Part shown: piece by piece, positions 1 to 6,002 of the stretch
Layout: each line of letters starts with the position of its first letter
Position numbering within the stretch: position 1 is the stretch's first letter
Assembly: GCA_035553855.1 (NCBI GenBank)
Contig: DATMJO010000074.1
Location: forward strand, 1 to 8,678
Direction of reading: 5' to 3'
Length of the DNA stretch: 8,678 nucleotides
From: JBBDYQ01 sp035553855
GTDB taxonomy: Bacteria; Actinomycetota; Thermoleophilia; Solirubrobacterales; Thermoleophilaceae
Program-made: the position numbers and the translations under genes
The notes under the pieces: model-generated
The model's database searches: none
The model's input: only the letters and a program-made list of their open reading frames with translations
Told to the model about the DNA's origin: nothing

Positions 1-192
1 GTACGACCCGAGGGCCCGCTCGATGGTGCGCACGATCTCGGCGTTGTTGTAGGCGTGCTCGGGGCTCACCGCCGCCGACCCGAACAGGTTCCGGATGGCG
101 GAGTAGACGGCGTAGAACGCGAGCACGTAGATGGCCTCGCGCCACCAGCGCAGGCGCGGACCGGGCGCGTCCTCGCGCGCGCGCTCGCTCAT
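1..192 (-). CDS. PAP2-like membrane protein, N-terminal part (runs off the left edge)
   Basis: Sixty-four codons are visible from an ATG at 192-190, with no stop before the window edge. The translation begins MSERAREDAPGPRLRWWREA and continues into a hydrophobic stretch (IYVLAFYAVYSAI, about residues 21-33), then a segment with PEHAYNNAEIVRTIERALGS. A basic Trp-rich lead, one membrane segment and then an NAE..R.IERALG motif is the usual N-terminus of actinobacterial phosphatase PAP2 (AUR1-like, PAP2_3) proteins, which are integral membrane lipid-phosphate phosphatases or transferases. The catalytic KXXXXXXRP, PSGH and SRXXXXXHXXXD motifs would lie beyond the window, so activity cannot be judged. 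The ATG overlaps the TGA of the upstream flippase-like gene by 4 bp (ATGA), which indicates co-transcription and coupled translation. Family assignment is by remembered similarity of a short segment and is moderate. Confidence 0.6.
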   Translation of the reverse strand, partial: MSERAREDAPGPRLRWWREAIYVLAFYAVYSAIRNLFGSAAVSPEHAYNNAEIVRTIERALGSY

Positions 193-1142
193 GCCGCGAC
201 GGGTTGCCGCCGCTTGCCGCCCACGGCGAAGGACGGCGCGCCGAGGAGCGACACCGCCAGGTTCATCCCGTAGAACAGCAGGCCGAGGGCGATCGCCTCG
301 CCGCGGGCGACGCCGAGGGGGTGCAGGAAGAGCACGAAGGCACCTTCGCGCACCCCGAGTCCGCCGAGTGAGATCGGGAGCACCTGGGCGATGGCCACCG
401 CAGGCATGAAGGCGAGGATGGCGGTGGGCCCGACCTCGCTCAGCCCGAGGGCGCGGGCGGCGAGGAACGCGGAGAGCACCACGACCAGCTGGTAGGCGAA
501 GCCGACGAGGAGCACGTTGACCACCGCCGCCGGGCGTCGCCGGAACCGGTCGATGCCGAGGTGGACGGCGCCGAGGAACCGCTGCCAGCCCTCGGAGGTG
601 GCGAGGCGCCCGCCGACCCGGGGGTGGGCGGCCGCGAACAGGAGTGCCATCAGCAGCACGAGCGTGGAGACCGACAGGCCGAAGGCCAGTGCCGTGGCGG
701 TGCCCAGCTCCCGCAGGCCGGGGTTGATGAGGAGCGCGGTGAGGGTGATGACCGGCAGCACGAGCCAGCCGGTGAGGCGCTCGAGCACCACCGAGGCGAA
801 CGTCGAGGGCCGGTCGCCGTTGTCGGCCGCCTGGCGGGCGACCCGCAGCACGTCGCCGCCGATGGTGGAGGGGAGGAAGTTCCCGACGAACAGCCCGGCG
901 AGGTAGTGGTTGAGCAGGGTGCGGATCCGGGCTCGCAGGCCCATGGCGGCGAGGACGGTCTGCCAGCGGAGGGCCGACAGCACGATGCCGACGGCGGTCA
1001 CGACCAGGCCGGCGGCCAGGAGCACGAAGGTCCGGGCGTTCCACTGCGGCAGCAGCGACGACAGGTGGACCTTCTGGAAGAGGATCGCCAGCATGGCCGC
1101 GCTGGCGACGATCCTGAGCCGCAGTGCCCACGACCTCCTCAC
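189..1142 (-). CDS. Flippase-like / lysylphosphatidylglycerol synthase TM-region family protein
   Basis: A 317-aa polytopic membrane protein, about the usual length for stand-alone PF03706 proteins (the membrane half of MprF, UPF0104/AglD-like). Hydrophobic segments run through most of the protein, and a family-like core is visible: NHYLAGLFVGNFLPSTIGGD followed by VLRVARQAADNGDRPSTFAS and VVLERLTGWLVL. Near the C-terminus VLPISLGGLGVREGAFVLF matches the conserved PISxGGLGxREG motif. No soluble aminoacyl-transferase domain is attached, so this is a lipid-transport or lipid-modification helper rather than a full MprF. I chose GTG at 1142-1140 because the residues before it are Arg/Pro-rich, lie in the divergent intergenic DNA and read into the opposite gene. 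A TACACT box at 1154-1149 would put the transcript start on this GTG (leaderless). The gene overlaps the downstream PAP2-like gene by 4 bp. The substrate is unknown. Confidence 0.85.
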   Translation of the reverse strand: MRRSWALRLRIVASAAMLAILFQKVHLSSLLPQWNARTFVLLAAGLVVTAVGIVLSALRWQTVLAAMGLRARIRTLLNHYLAGLFVGNFLPSTIGGDVLRVARQAADNGDRPSTFASVVLERLTGWLVLPVITLTALLINPGLRELGTATALAFGLSVSTLVLLMALLFAAAHPRVGGRLATSEGWQRFLGAVHLGIDRFRRRPAAVVNVLLVGFAYQLVVVLSAFLAARALGLSEVGPTAILAFMPAVAIAQVLPISLGGLGVREGAFVLFLHPLGVARGEAIALGLLFYGMNLAVSLLGAPSFAVGGKRRQPVAA

Positions 1143-1148
1143 GCGGCA

Positions 1149-1154
1149 AGTGTA
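1149..1154 (-). promoter_or_regulatory. Candidate -10 box (TACACT) of the flippase-like gene
   Basis: TACACT on the minus strand fits TANNNT. Its last base lies 7 nt before the proposed GTG, so transcription would begin at or next to the first base of the start codon, giving a leaderless mRNA. No convincing -35 hexamer is visible 16-18 bp upstream. The call rests on the -10 box, its spacing and the absence of a Shine-Dalgarno sequence. Confidence 0.4.
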
Positions 1155-1251
1155 CGGCCGGCACCCCCGCCGGAGGCGGGTGGTTGCGGCGCCGTCGGCC
1201 CCGGGCGGCCGGGAGCGGCGCGGGGAGCGGATTCCTGCAAGCCTCGGAGCC

Positions 1252-2880
1252 GTGACGATCGAGGGACACGGCGGGGAGCTGGCGCTCGCCGCGCTGCAGC
1301 AGCACGGGGTCAACGAGCTCTTCACGCTGTCGGGGGGCCACATCTTCCCCTTCTACGACGCGGCGGTGAAGGCCGGGGTCCGCATCGTCGACGTCCGCCA
1401 CGAGCAGACGGCGACCTTCGCGGCCGAGGGCATGGCCAAGCTGACCCGCCGGCCGGGGGTGGCCGTGCTGACCGCCGGACCGGGCGTGACCAACGGGATG
1501 AGCGCCATCGCCACCGCGTCGTTCAACGGCGCCCCCGTGATCGTGCTCGCCGGCCGGGCCGGGCAGGCCCGCTGGGGCGCCGGTTCGCTGCAGGAGATCG
1601 ACCACGTGCCGTTCGTGGCGCCGCTCGTGAAGTCGGCGCGCACCGCTGCCTCCACGGCCGAGATCGCCGGCCTCGTGGACGAGGCGCTCGCCGCGTCGAT
1701 GGCGCCGCCGAGCGGGCCCACGTTCGTGGACTTCCCGCTCGACCACGTCTTCATGGAGGCCGACTCCGCCCCGAACGGCGAGGAGGCGCTGCCCGATCCG
1801 CTGTCGCTGCCGGCCGCCGAGGGCGTGGAGCGCGCCGCGGAGCTGCTGCGCTCGGCCGAGCGCCCCGCGGTGATGGCGGGGACGAACCTCTACTGGGCGC
1901 GGGGCGAGGAGGCGCTCGTCCGGCTCTGCGACGAGCTCGACATCCCGGTGCTCATGAACGGCCTCGGCCGCGGCTGCGTGCCCGCCGACCACCGCTGCGC
2001 GTTCTCGCGGGCGCGCGGCGAGGCGCTGAAGAACGCCGACGTGGCGCTCGTCGTGGGCGTGCCGATGGACTTCCGGCTCGGCTTCGGCGGCTCCTTCGGC
2101 GAGGACACGAAGCTGATCGTGATCGACCAGGCCCCGCCGGTGCGCCCGCACCCGCGCGAGGTGGCGGCCGACCTCTGCGGCGGAGTCGCCGCCACGCTCG
2201 ACGCGCTGCGCGAGGCAGGCGCCGGCGGCCCGGACCGCTCCGGCTGGCTCGAGCGCCTGCAGGGCGTCGAGAACGAGAAGCGCGCCGCCGAGCAGGCCGA
2301 GCTGGGCGACGAGCGCGCGCCGCTCCATCCGATGCGGCTCTACCACGAGCTCGCGCAGGTGCTCGACCGCGGGGCGATCGTGGTGGGGGACGGGGGCGAT
2401 TTCGTCTCCTACGCGGGGCGCGTCGTCGAGAGCTACGAGCCGGGCTGCTGGATGGACCCGGGCCCCTACGGCTGCCTCGGCGCCGGGCCGGGCTACGCGA
2501 TGGCGGCGAAGCTCGCCCGTCCGGACCGCCAGGTCTGCCTGCTGCTGGGCGACGGCGCCTTCGGCTTCGCCGGGATGGAGTTCGACTCGATGGTGCGCCA
2601 CGGGATCCCGGTGGTGGCCGTGATGGGCAACAACGGCATCTGGGCGCTCGAGAAGCACCCGATGGAGTTCCTCTACGGCTACTCGGTCGCCGCCGACCTG
2701 CAGCCGGAATGCCGCTACGACAAGGTCGTGGAGGCGCTCGGCGGACATGGCGAGCTCGTCTCGACGCCCGGCGAGCTGCGCCCGGCGCTCGAGCGGGCGT
2801 TCGCGTCGGGCAAGCCGGCGCTCGTGAACGTGCTGACCGACCCCTCGGTCGTCTACCCGCGCAAGGCCAACCTGGCCTGA
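1252..2880 (+). CDS. ilvG: Acetolactate synthase-family ThDP enzyme, IlvG-like
   Basis: A 542-aa thiamine-diphosphate enzyme, full length for the acetohydroxyacid synthase / oxalyl-CoA decarboxylase / 2-hydroxyacyl-CoA lyase superfamily. The N-terminal PYR domain carries FTLSGGH (24-30) and VRHEQ with the cofactor-activating glutamate at E51. The central domain has VPMDFRLGFGG. The C-terminal PP domain shows the ThDP/Mg motif GDGAFGF from 433 to NN at 460-461. From memory it resembles M. tuberculosis Rv1820 (IlvG) along most of its length, including LQEIDHVPFVAP, GCW.D.GP.GCLG and the C-terminus VNVLTDPSV.YPR..NLA. The condensation of pyruvate or 2-ketobutyrate is therefore the family-based guess; true AHAS activity is unproven and 2-hydroxyacyl-CoA lyase chemistry remains possible. 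GTG at 1252 aligns with the family N-terminus; earlier in-frame codons lie antisense to the divergent gene. A GGAG sits only 2 nt upstream, too close to be a normal ribosome site. No regulatory subunit gene is adjacent. Confidence 0.88.
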   Translation: MTIEGHGGELALAALQQHGVNELFTLSGGHIFPFYDAAVKAGVRIVDVRHEQTATFAAEGMAKLTRRPGVAVLTAGPGVTNGMSAIATASFNGAPVIVLAGRAGQARWGAGSLQEIDHVPFVAPLVKSARTAASTAEIAGLVDEALAASMAPPSGPTFVDFPLDHVFMEADSAPNGEEALPDPLSLPAAEGVERAAELLRSAERPAVMAGTNLYWARGEEALVRLCDELDIPVLMNGLGRGCVPADHRCAFSRARGEALKNADVALVVGVPMDFRLGFGGSFGEDTKLIVIDQAPPVRPHPREVAADLCGGVAATLDALREAGAGGPDRSGWLERLQGVENEKRAAEQAELGDERAPLHPMRLYHELAQVLDRGAIVVGDGGDFVSYAGRVVESYEPGCWMDPGPYGCLGAGPGYAMAAKLARPDRQVCLLLGDGAFGFAGMEFDSMVRHGIPVVAVMGNNGIWALEKHPMEFLYGYSVAADLQPECRYDKVVEALGGHGELVSTPGELRPALERAFASGKPALVNVLTDPSVVYPRKANLA

Positions 2881-2883
2881 CCG

Positions 2884-2908
2884 TGAAACAGTGCCAGGCA
2901 CTGTTTCA
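2884..2908. repeat. 25-bp perfect odd palindrome just after ilvG
   Basis: Twelve-base arms (TGAAACAGTGCC and its exact reverse complement) flank a single central A. The element begins 3 bp after the ilvG stop codon. As RNA it could fold into an 11-bp stem with a CAG loop, but no T-run follows, so it is not a canonical terminator. Its AT-richer outer arms stand out from the surrounding GC-rich DNA. It could be a dispersed REP-like intergenic palindrome, a protein-binding site or an mRNA 3'-end stabiliser; the window holds only one full copy. Confidence 0.75.
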
Positions 2909-2933
2909 GGCGCCAGCGACCCCTTAAACAGAA

Positions 2934-2966
2934 ACCGCCCGGGCGAACCCGGGCGGTCCCTTTATA
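2934..2966 (+). terminator. Rho-independent-like terminator after ilvG
   Basis: A perfect 10-bp stem (ACCGCCCGGG at 2934-2943 pairing with CCCGGGCGGT at 2948-2957) encloses a CGAA tetraloop and is followed by CCCTTTATAG. The stem is very stable but the T-tract is short. It lies 54 bp beyond the ilvG stop and is the most likely transcript end for that gene. The stem is symmetric and could also act on leftward transcripts from the Ppx operon. Confidence 0.75.
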
Positions 2967-2969
2967 GCG

Positions 2970-3185
2970 GCCCCATCAGGACGGGCAGGGGTACGTGCCT
3001 TGAGAGGGCCTTAGAGCGGCTCGAGCGGCGGGAGGCGCCGGTATGATGCGGCTACGCTCGAGCCTATGTGACCGGGCCGGTATAGCCAGACGGCCAGACC
3101 GCACGACTGTCCTGACCCGGTGAGCCGAGTGTACCCCCGGGGTATGCCGGTTGAACATCGGACATCCGTCCATCGGCGGATCGCG
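2970..3185. other. Intergenic stretch with no recognised gene
   Basis: No convincing ORF, tRNA or known RNA family was found on either strand between the ilvG terminator and the Ppx stop codon. Visible structure: GCCGGTAT occurs twice (3039-3046 and about 3075-3082); the first copy holds a TATGAT -10-like box at 3042-3047 without a matching -35; and TACCCC-C-GGGGTA at 3132-3144 is a 13-bp odd palindrome. A small RNA or a decayed gene is possible but nothing here demonstrates either. Confidence 0.4.
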
Positions 3186-4100
3186 TCAGGACGCTGCCCT
3201 CCGGGCCGCTCCGTGCAGGATGTCACGCTCGCTCGCCTCCATCCGGTCCAGGCCGAAGGCCTCCATCGCCTCGCAGAGAATGGCCGCGCCGCCAACGATC
3301 GTGGGCGCCCGACCGGGATGGAGGCCGGGGATCCGGCGGCGCTCGGCGAGCGGTAGGGAGGCGAGCCGGGCGAGGATGCGCTCGGCCGCGTCGCGCGTCA
3401 CGGCGTAGCCGTGGACGCGGTCGGGGTCGTAGGGGTCGAGCCCCTGGTCGATGGCGGCGAGCGAGGTGGGGGTGCCGGCGACGGCGATGCCCGCTCGGGC
3501 GCGGCGGCGCTCAGGCTCGGGCACGCCCTCGCGGAGGATCCGGGCCGCCTCCGCGCGGAGCGCCCGCAGCTCCCCGGCGCGGGGCGGGTCGCTCTCGATG
3601 TGGCGCTCGGTCTGGCGGACCGAGCCCGCCTGGGTCGAGACGTGGAAGCCGGGCTCCTCGCCGGGGACGCCGATCACGACCTCGGTGCTGCCGCCGCCGA
3701 TGTCGAGCACCAGCACGGGATCGGTGTCCTCGCGGCCGGTCGTCGCGCCGAGGAAGGTGAGCCGGGCCTCCTCCTCGCCGGGGATCGTGCGCGCGTCGAT
3801 GCCGTGGCGCTCGCGCAGCGAGGCGCGGAAGGCCTCGCCGTTTCGCGCGTCGCGGACGGCGCTCGTCGCCACGGCCGCGATGCGCTCGGCGCCGTGGCGG
3901 TCGATCATCTCGCGGTAAGAGGCGAGTGCTGTGTGGACGCGTTCCATCGCCGCCGCCGAGAGCTCACCGCTTCGGTCCACGCCCTCGCCGAGGCGCGTGA
4001 CCTCGGTGCGGCGCTCGACCTCGCTCAGGCGGCCGTCCTCGACGTCGGCGATCAGCAGGCGCGTGGAGTTCGTGCCCAGGTCGAGCGCCGCTACACGCAA
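3186..4100 (-). CDS. ppx: Ppx/GppA family phosphatase (exopolyphosphatase)
   Basis: A 304-aa protein of the ASKHA-fold Ppx/GppA family, which hydrolyses terminal phosphates of inorganic polyphosphate and/or the 5' gamma-phosphate of pppGpp in the cytosol. The first phosphate-binding loop is DLGTNSTRLL (7-16). VATSAVRDARNGEAF follows at 77-91, and GEEEARL at 108-114 contains the EEAR motif with the expected catalytic glutamate. The second phosphate loop is DIGGGSTE (133-140). At about 300 residues it is the short two-domain form common in actinobacteria, lacking the C-terminal HD-like extension of E. coli Ppx. The start is TTG at 4100-4098, giving the usual MRVAALDLGTNS beginning; no Shine-Dalgarno site is evident. 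It begins 7 bp after the stop of the upstream 91-aa gene, so the two are probably co-transcribed. Whether polyphosphate or pppGpp is the main substrate cannot be told from sequence. Confidence 0.92.
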   Translation of the reverse strand: MRVAALDLGTNSTRLLIADVEDGRLSEVERRTEVTRLGEGVDRSGELSAAAMERVHTALASYREMIDRHGAERIAAVATSAVRDARNGEAFRASLRERHGIDARTIPGEEEARLTFLGATTGREDTDPVLVLDIGGGSTEVVIGVPGEEPGFHVSTQAGSVRQTERHIESDPPRAGELRALRAEAARILREGVPEPERRRARAGIAVAGTPTSLAAIDQGLDPYDPDRVHGYAVTRDAAERILARLASLPLAERRRIPGLHPGRAPTIVGGAAILCEAMEAFGLDRMEASERDILHGAARRAAS

Positions 4101-4107
4101 GCCGGGC

Positions 4108-4383
4108 TCAGATGCGCTGACCGTCGATCAGGTGCTTGATGAAGACGTCCGGGACGGCGCCGTTGCCGTCGCGCAGGAAGTCGCCCGCGGTGGAGGTGAA
4201 GGCGACGAAGTTGGCGCGGGCCGAGGTGTAGACCTGGTCGAGGCGCTCGGGCGAGGAGGCGAGGTCGTCGATGTTGCCCGAGTTGTTGTTGCGGTGGTAG
4301 AGGATCACGCCGTTGCGGATGCGCTGGCTGAAGGTGATGATCCCGCGGTTCGCGCCGAAGGCGGCGGCGATTCGCTGGCTCAT
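4108..4383 (-). CDS. Hypothetical 91-aa protein resembling a single TolB/PD40-type beta-propeller blade
   Basis: A small ORF directly upstream of the Ppx gene, with a 7-bp gap. Its C-terminal half reads FVAFTSTAGDFLRDGNG (59-75) then AVPDVFIKHLIDGQRI (76-91). This matches the consensus of WD40-like beta-propeller repeats in large extracellular actinobacterial proteins (xVAFxSxAxNLVxGDxNGxxDVFVxDLxxG). Residues 14-30 (GIITFSQRIRNGVILYH) could be strands of a preceding blade. There is no signal peptide or membrane segment. A full propeller needs four to eight blades, so one blade cannot close the fold; the protein may oligomerise, be a truncated remnant or have another role. GGGCGG lies a few bases before the ATG at 4383 and is a plausible ribosome site. 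The coding assignment is supported by its tight spacing with ppx and by the motif; its function is unknown. Confidence 0.65.
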   Translation of the reverse strand: MSQRIAAAFGANRGIITFSQRIRNGVILYHRNNNSGNIDDLASSPERLDQVYTSARANFVAFTSTAGDFLRDGNGAVPDVFIKHLIDGQRI

Positions 4384-4432
4384 GCCGCCCAGCGTACCCC
4401 CCGGTAGCCGGGCCGACCCTGCGGGACCCCCG

Positions 4433-4460
4433 TTGACGGCCCGCCGAAGGCTGTTAAACT
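4433..4460 (+). promoter_or_regulatory. Promoter of the tRNA-fMet gene
   Basis: TTGACG (4433-4438) and TAAACT (4455-4460) are separated by 16 bp, close to the vegetative-sigma consensus. Transcription would start near 4467, about 5 nt before the mature tRNA 5' end. The promoter lies between the divergent 91-aa gene and the tRNA. Confidence 0.8.
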
Positions 4461-4471
4461 CGTGTCTGCGA

Positions 4472-4545
<74 letters not shown>

Positions 4546-4580
4546 TGTCCCTCGGAGCGACAGCTACGAGGGCAGGTTCA

Positions 4581-4613
4581 GAGCCCCCTCTCGCCAGGGG
4601 GCTTTGTTCGTTT
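4581..4613 (+). terminator. Rho-independent terminator of tRNA-fMet
   Basis: A perfect 8-bp stem, AGCCCCCT (4582-4589) with AGGGGGCT (4596-4603), encloses the loop CTCGCC and is followed by a T-rich tail (TTGTTCGTTT). It ends the tRNA transcript about 36 nt after the mature 3' end. Confidence 0.85.
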
Positions 4614-4666
4614 GTGGGGTTGGGCGACTCGCCGACGCCCTCCGACGAGCCGGATCCGCAGCTCAC

Positions 4667-4747
4667 GACACCATCGACGAAACCGTGCCCAGAGCCGCCC
4701 GCGACATGTATGCCGCCAAGGCCGCCAAAGGCCTGCCCCCGCAGTAG
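4667..4747 (+). pseudogene. Possible remnant of a GGDEF-domain C-terminus
   Basis: In one plus-strand frame this stretch reads DTIDETVPRAARDMYAAKAA, then KGLPPQ and a TAG at 4745-4747. The pattern resembles the last helix of many GGDEF domains (E..L..RAD.AMY.AK..G). No GGDEF signature, start codon or upstream domain accompanies it, and the tRNA terminator lies directly upstream, so if real it is a decayed 3' fragment. It points toward the intact minus-strand diguanylate cyclase that ends at 4781. The match is short and could be chance. Confidence 0.3.
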
Positions 4748-4780
4748 CCGGCAAACTGGCCAGCCGGCGTAGCTCGCCAG

Positions 4781-5668
4781 TCACCCCTTAGCTGGCGGGT
4801 CTTCCCCCGCGTCATCGCTTCGTGCGGCGATCAGCGCCTGATCGGCGCGGTTGATCAGGTCCGTCAGGGTTTCGTCCGGTCGGAGTTCGGCGAGCCCGAC
4901 GCTCATCGAGCCAGGGTGGTTGCCACCTTCCAGGAGGAGGTCTATCTCCTCGAAGCGGACCTTCGCGGACGCGAGGCGTACTCCGGCGAGCGAGCAGAGG
5001 AACTCGTCCCCGCCGTAACGGACGACAGGCTCATAGCTTCGGAGCTTCGAGCGCATCGCATGGGCTACAGCGCGGAGCCGAGCGTCGCCCGCTGCGTGCC
5101 CAAGCTGATCGTTGGTCGCCTTGAGGTCGTCAACATCGACGAACGCGAGCACGAGGCTCTCGCCAGAGCGCCGTGCCCGGTCCAGCTCATGTTGGAGGGC
5201 GTTCACGCCAGCCGCGCGGCGAAAGGCGCCAGTCAGATCGTCGGTATACGCGCGCGCCAGCTCGGCGTGAGCGTGGCGGCGGTCCATCTCAGCGTGCTCA
5301 CGATCCAGCGCTGCGCGGTTTCGGTCGCTGGCCGCACGCGCCCTGTCGACCTCGGCCTGCTCCCTGTTGAGAGTCGCCCGGTCTCGGTCGGCCGCTGCCA
5401 GCTTTCGATCAGCGAGGGCATAGGCTCGGACTTCAGCAGCATGCTCGATTGCCGCTGCGTATTCCGGCCCTCCCGGTCCCTCAGAAAACTCGCGCTCCTC
5501 GGCGGCTCGATCGCGCGCGGTTGCAGCGGAGTCTCGGGCCCTCGAAACGATCTCGTGATCCGCAGCGGCATCATCACGACCGGACGCGAGCGCATCAGCA
5601 GCTGCGCTCGCGGTGTCAGCGTCCAAGCTGGTCTGGTCGGCTTCGGCCGCCGCTTGGTCATTCGTCAA
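4781..5668 (-). CDS. Diguanylate cyclase (GGDEF) with an N-terminal heptad-repeat region
   Basis: A cytosolic GGDEF protein of about 295 aa that should condense two GTP into c-di-GMP. Numbering from the TTG at 5668, a low-complexity charged N-terminus leads into seven in-register heptads at residues 87-135 (DRKLAAA, DRDRATL, NREQAEV, DRARAAS, DRNRAAL and so on), probably a long helix or coiled coil for dimerisation. The GGDEF domain follows with DDLTGAFRR (143-151), DVDDLKATNDQLGH (178-191) and RYGGDEF (217-223), and ends RADQALIAARS. All catalytic signatures are intact. The product-inhibition site, normally RxxD, is RSYE. There is no membrane segment or recognisable sensor domain. The start is uncertain: the frame stays open to an ATG at 5977, but that extension is antisense to a transposase remnant, whereas TTG at 5668 gives MTNDQAAAEADQTSLDADT, typical of the family. 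A TTG at 5794 is another option. Confidence 0.8.
   Translation of the reverse strand: MTNDQAAAEADQTSLDADTASAAADALASGRDDAAADHEIVSRARDSAATARDRAAEEREFSEGPGGPEYAAAIEHAAEVRAYALADRKLAAADRDRATLNREQAEVDRARAASDRNRAALDREHAEMDRRHAHAELARAYTDDLTGAFRRAAGVNALQHELDRARRSGESLVLAFVDVDDLKATNDQLGHAAGDARLRAVAHAMRSKLRSYEPVVRYGGDEFLCSLAGVRLASAKVRFEEIDLLLEGGNHPGSMSVGLAELRPDETLTDLINRADQALIAARSDDAGEDPPAKG
5264..5410 (-). repeat. Seven in-register heptad codon repeats inside the diguanylate cyclase gene
   Basis: Seven consecutive 21-bp units each encode a heptad of the form (D/N)RxxAxx. The first residue is Asp in six units and Asn in one, and Arg is invariant at the second position. Less regular related units (ARDSAATARDRAAEEREF) precede it. 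Such tracts vary in unit number between related genes and are expected to form a continuous helix. Confidence 0.8.
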
Positions 5669-5970
5669 CGGCCCCGCGTCCGGTCCCTCCGCAGGATCGG
5701 GGCTTACGGTCCGGTCTCTAGGGGGCAGCGATAGGTCGTGTTCGAGCAGCGTGTGCCTTTCGGTGGGCGGTGGCCTAACACCGAGGGGCTGCAAGGTTTG
5801 TTCTCTCTCGACGCCTCCGGGTGGGACTTGAGGGGGGCCTTGGCCGTTCCTGCGGCGAAGGAGCGCTGCGTCTGGCGCCACGAGTTCGAAACGCTCGACC
5901 AGGCCAGGGAGGTGATCGCCGCCTACATCACCCGCTACAAAAAGCGGCCGCCTAAGTCCCGGCCCGGCGA
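5669..5970. other. Gap between the diguanylate cyclase and the TetR promoter
   Basis: About 300 bp between divergently oriented genes. The right third holds the transposase remnant. The left part (5669-5854) carries possible upstream starts for the diguanylate cyclase (TTG at 5794) and GGAGG-like motifs, but no clear promoter for that gene was found. The minus-strand frame stays open through this region, probably because of high GC content. Confidence 0.4.
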
Positions 5971-5974
5971 TTGA
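5855..5974 (+). pseudogene. Transposase C-terminal remnant (IS3/IS481-like integrase core end)
   Basis: One plus-strand frame reads AKERCVWRHEFETLDQAREV then IAAYITRYKKRPPKSRPGD and a stop at 5972-5974. This follows the final segment of DDE transposases of the IS3/IS481 type, where (E)C.W..EFETL.QAR..I..YI..YN..RPHS.LGY is usual. The catalytic region, start and terminal repeats are missing, and the YN..RPHS box is altered to YKKRPPKS, so this is a decayed 3' end. Its stop codon overlaps the -35 hexamer of the downstream TetR promoter. Upstream of 5855 nothing recognisable remains. Confidence 0.55.
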
Positions 5975-5999
5975 CATCGCGGAGAAGCGCGCGTATTCT
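5971..5999 (+). promoter_or_regulatory. Strong sigma70-type promoter of the tetR operon
   Basis: A consensus -35 TTGACA (5971-5976), an exact 17-bp spacer and a TATTCT -10 (5994-5999) put the transcription start near 6006. That is only about 6 nt before the TetR ATG, so the mRNA would be nearly leaderless. The -10 ends 4 bp before the palindromic operator. Confidence 0.85.
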
Positions 6000-6002
6000 C
6001 GT

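Noticed and set aside
910..1251. Upstream extension of the ilvG-like ORF to 910
   Set aside because: It is antisense to the flippase-like gene; family members begin near the GTG at 1252.
1143..1343. Upstream extension of the flippase-like ORF to an ATG at 1343
   Set aside because: It would overlap the ThDP enzyme's N-terminal coding region, is Pro/Arg/Ser-rich without membrane character, and lies upstream of the -10 box.
2884..2908. The palindrome as a rho-independent terminator
   Set aside because: No T-run follows on the plus strand, and a proper hairpin terminator lies downstream at 2934-2966.
561..2927. 788-aa plus-strand open frame
   Set aside because: It overlaps the real ThDP enzyme in another frame and the minus-strand flippase-like gene. 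The product is Arg/Gly/Ala low-complexity, typical of an alternative frame in GC-rich DNA.
3060..3150. A known structured RNA (SRP, 6C or a tRNA) in the gap after ilvG
   Set aside because: No T-arm consensus, no SRP tetraloop region and no C6 hairpin loops could be found; only weak local pairing is visible.
3411..4139. 242-aa plus-strand frame opposite ppx
   Set aside because: It is antisense to a clear Ppx/GppA gene and has a repetitive Ala/Gly/Asp composition.
4747..4797. Terminator between the convergent GGDEF remnant and the diguanylate cyclase
   Set aside because: GCCGGC/GCCGGC and CGCCAG/CTGGCG can pair, but the stems are only 6 bp and lack T-tracts on either strand.
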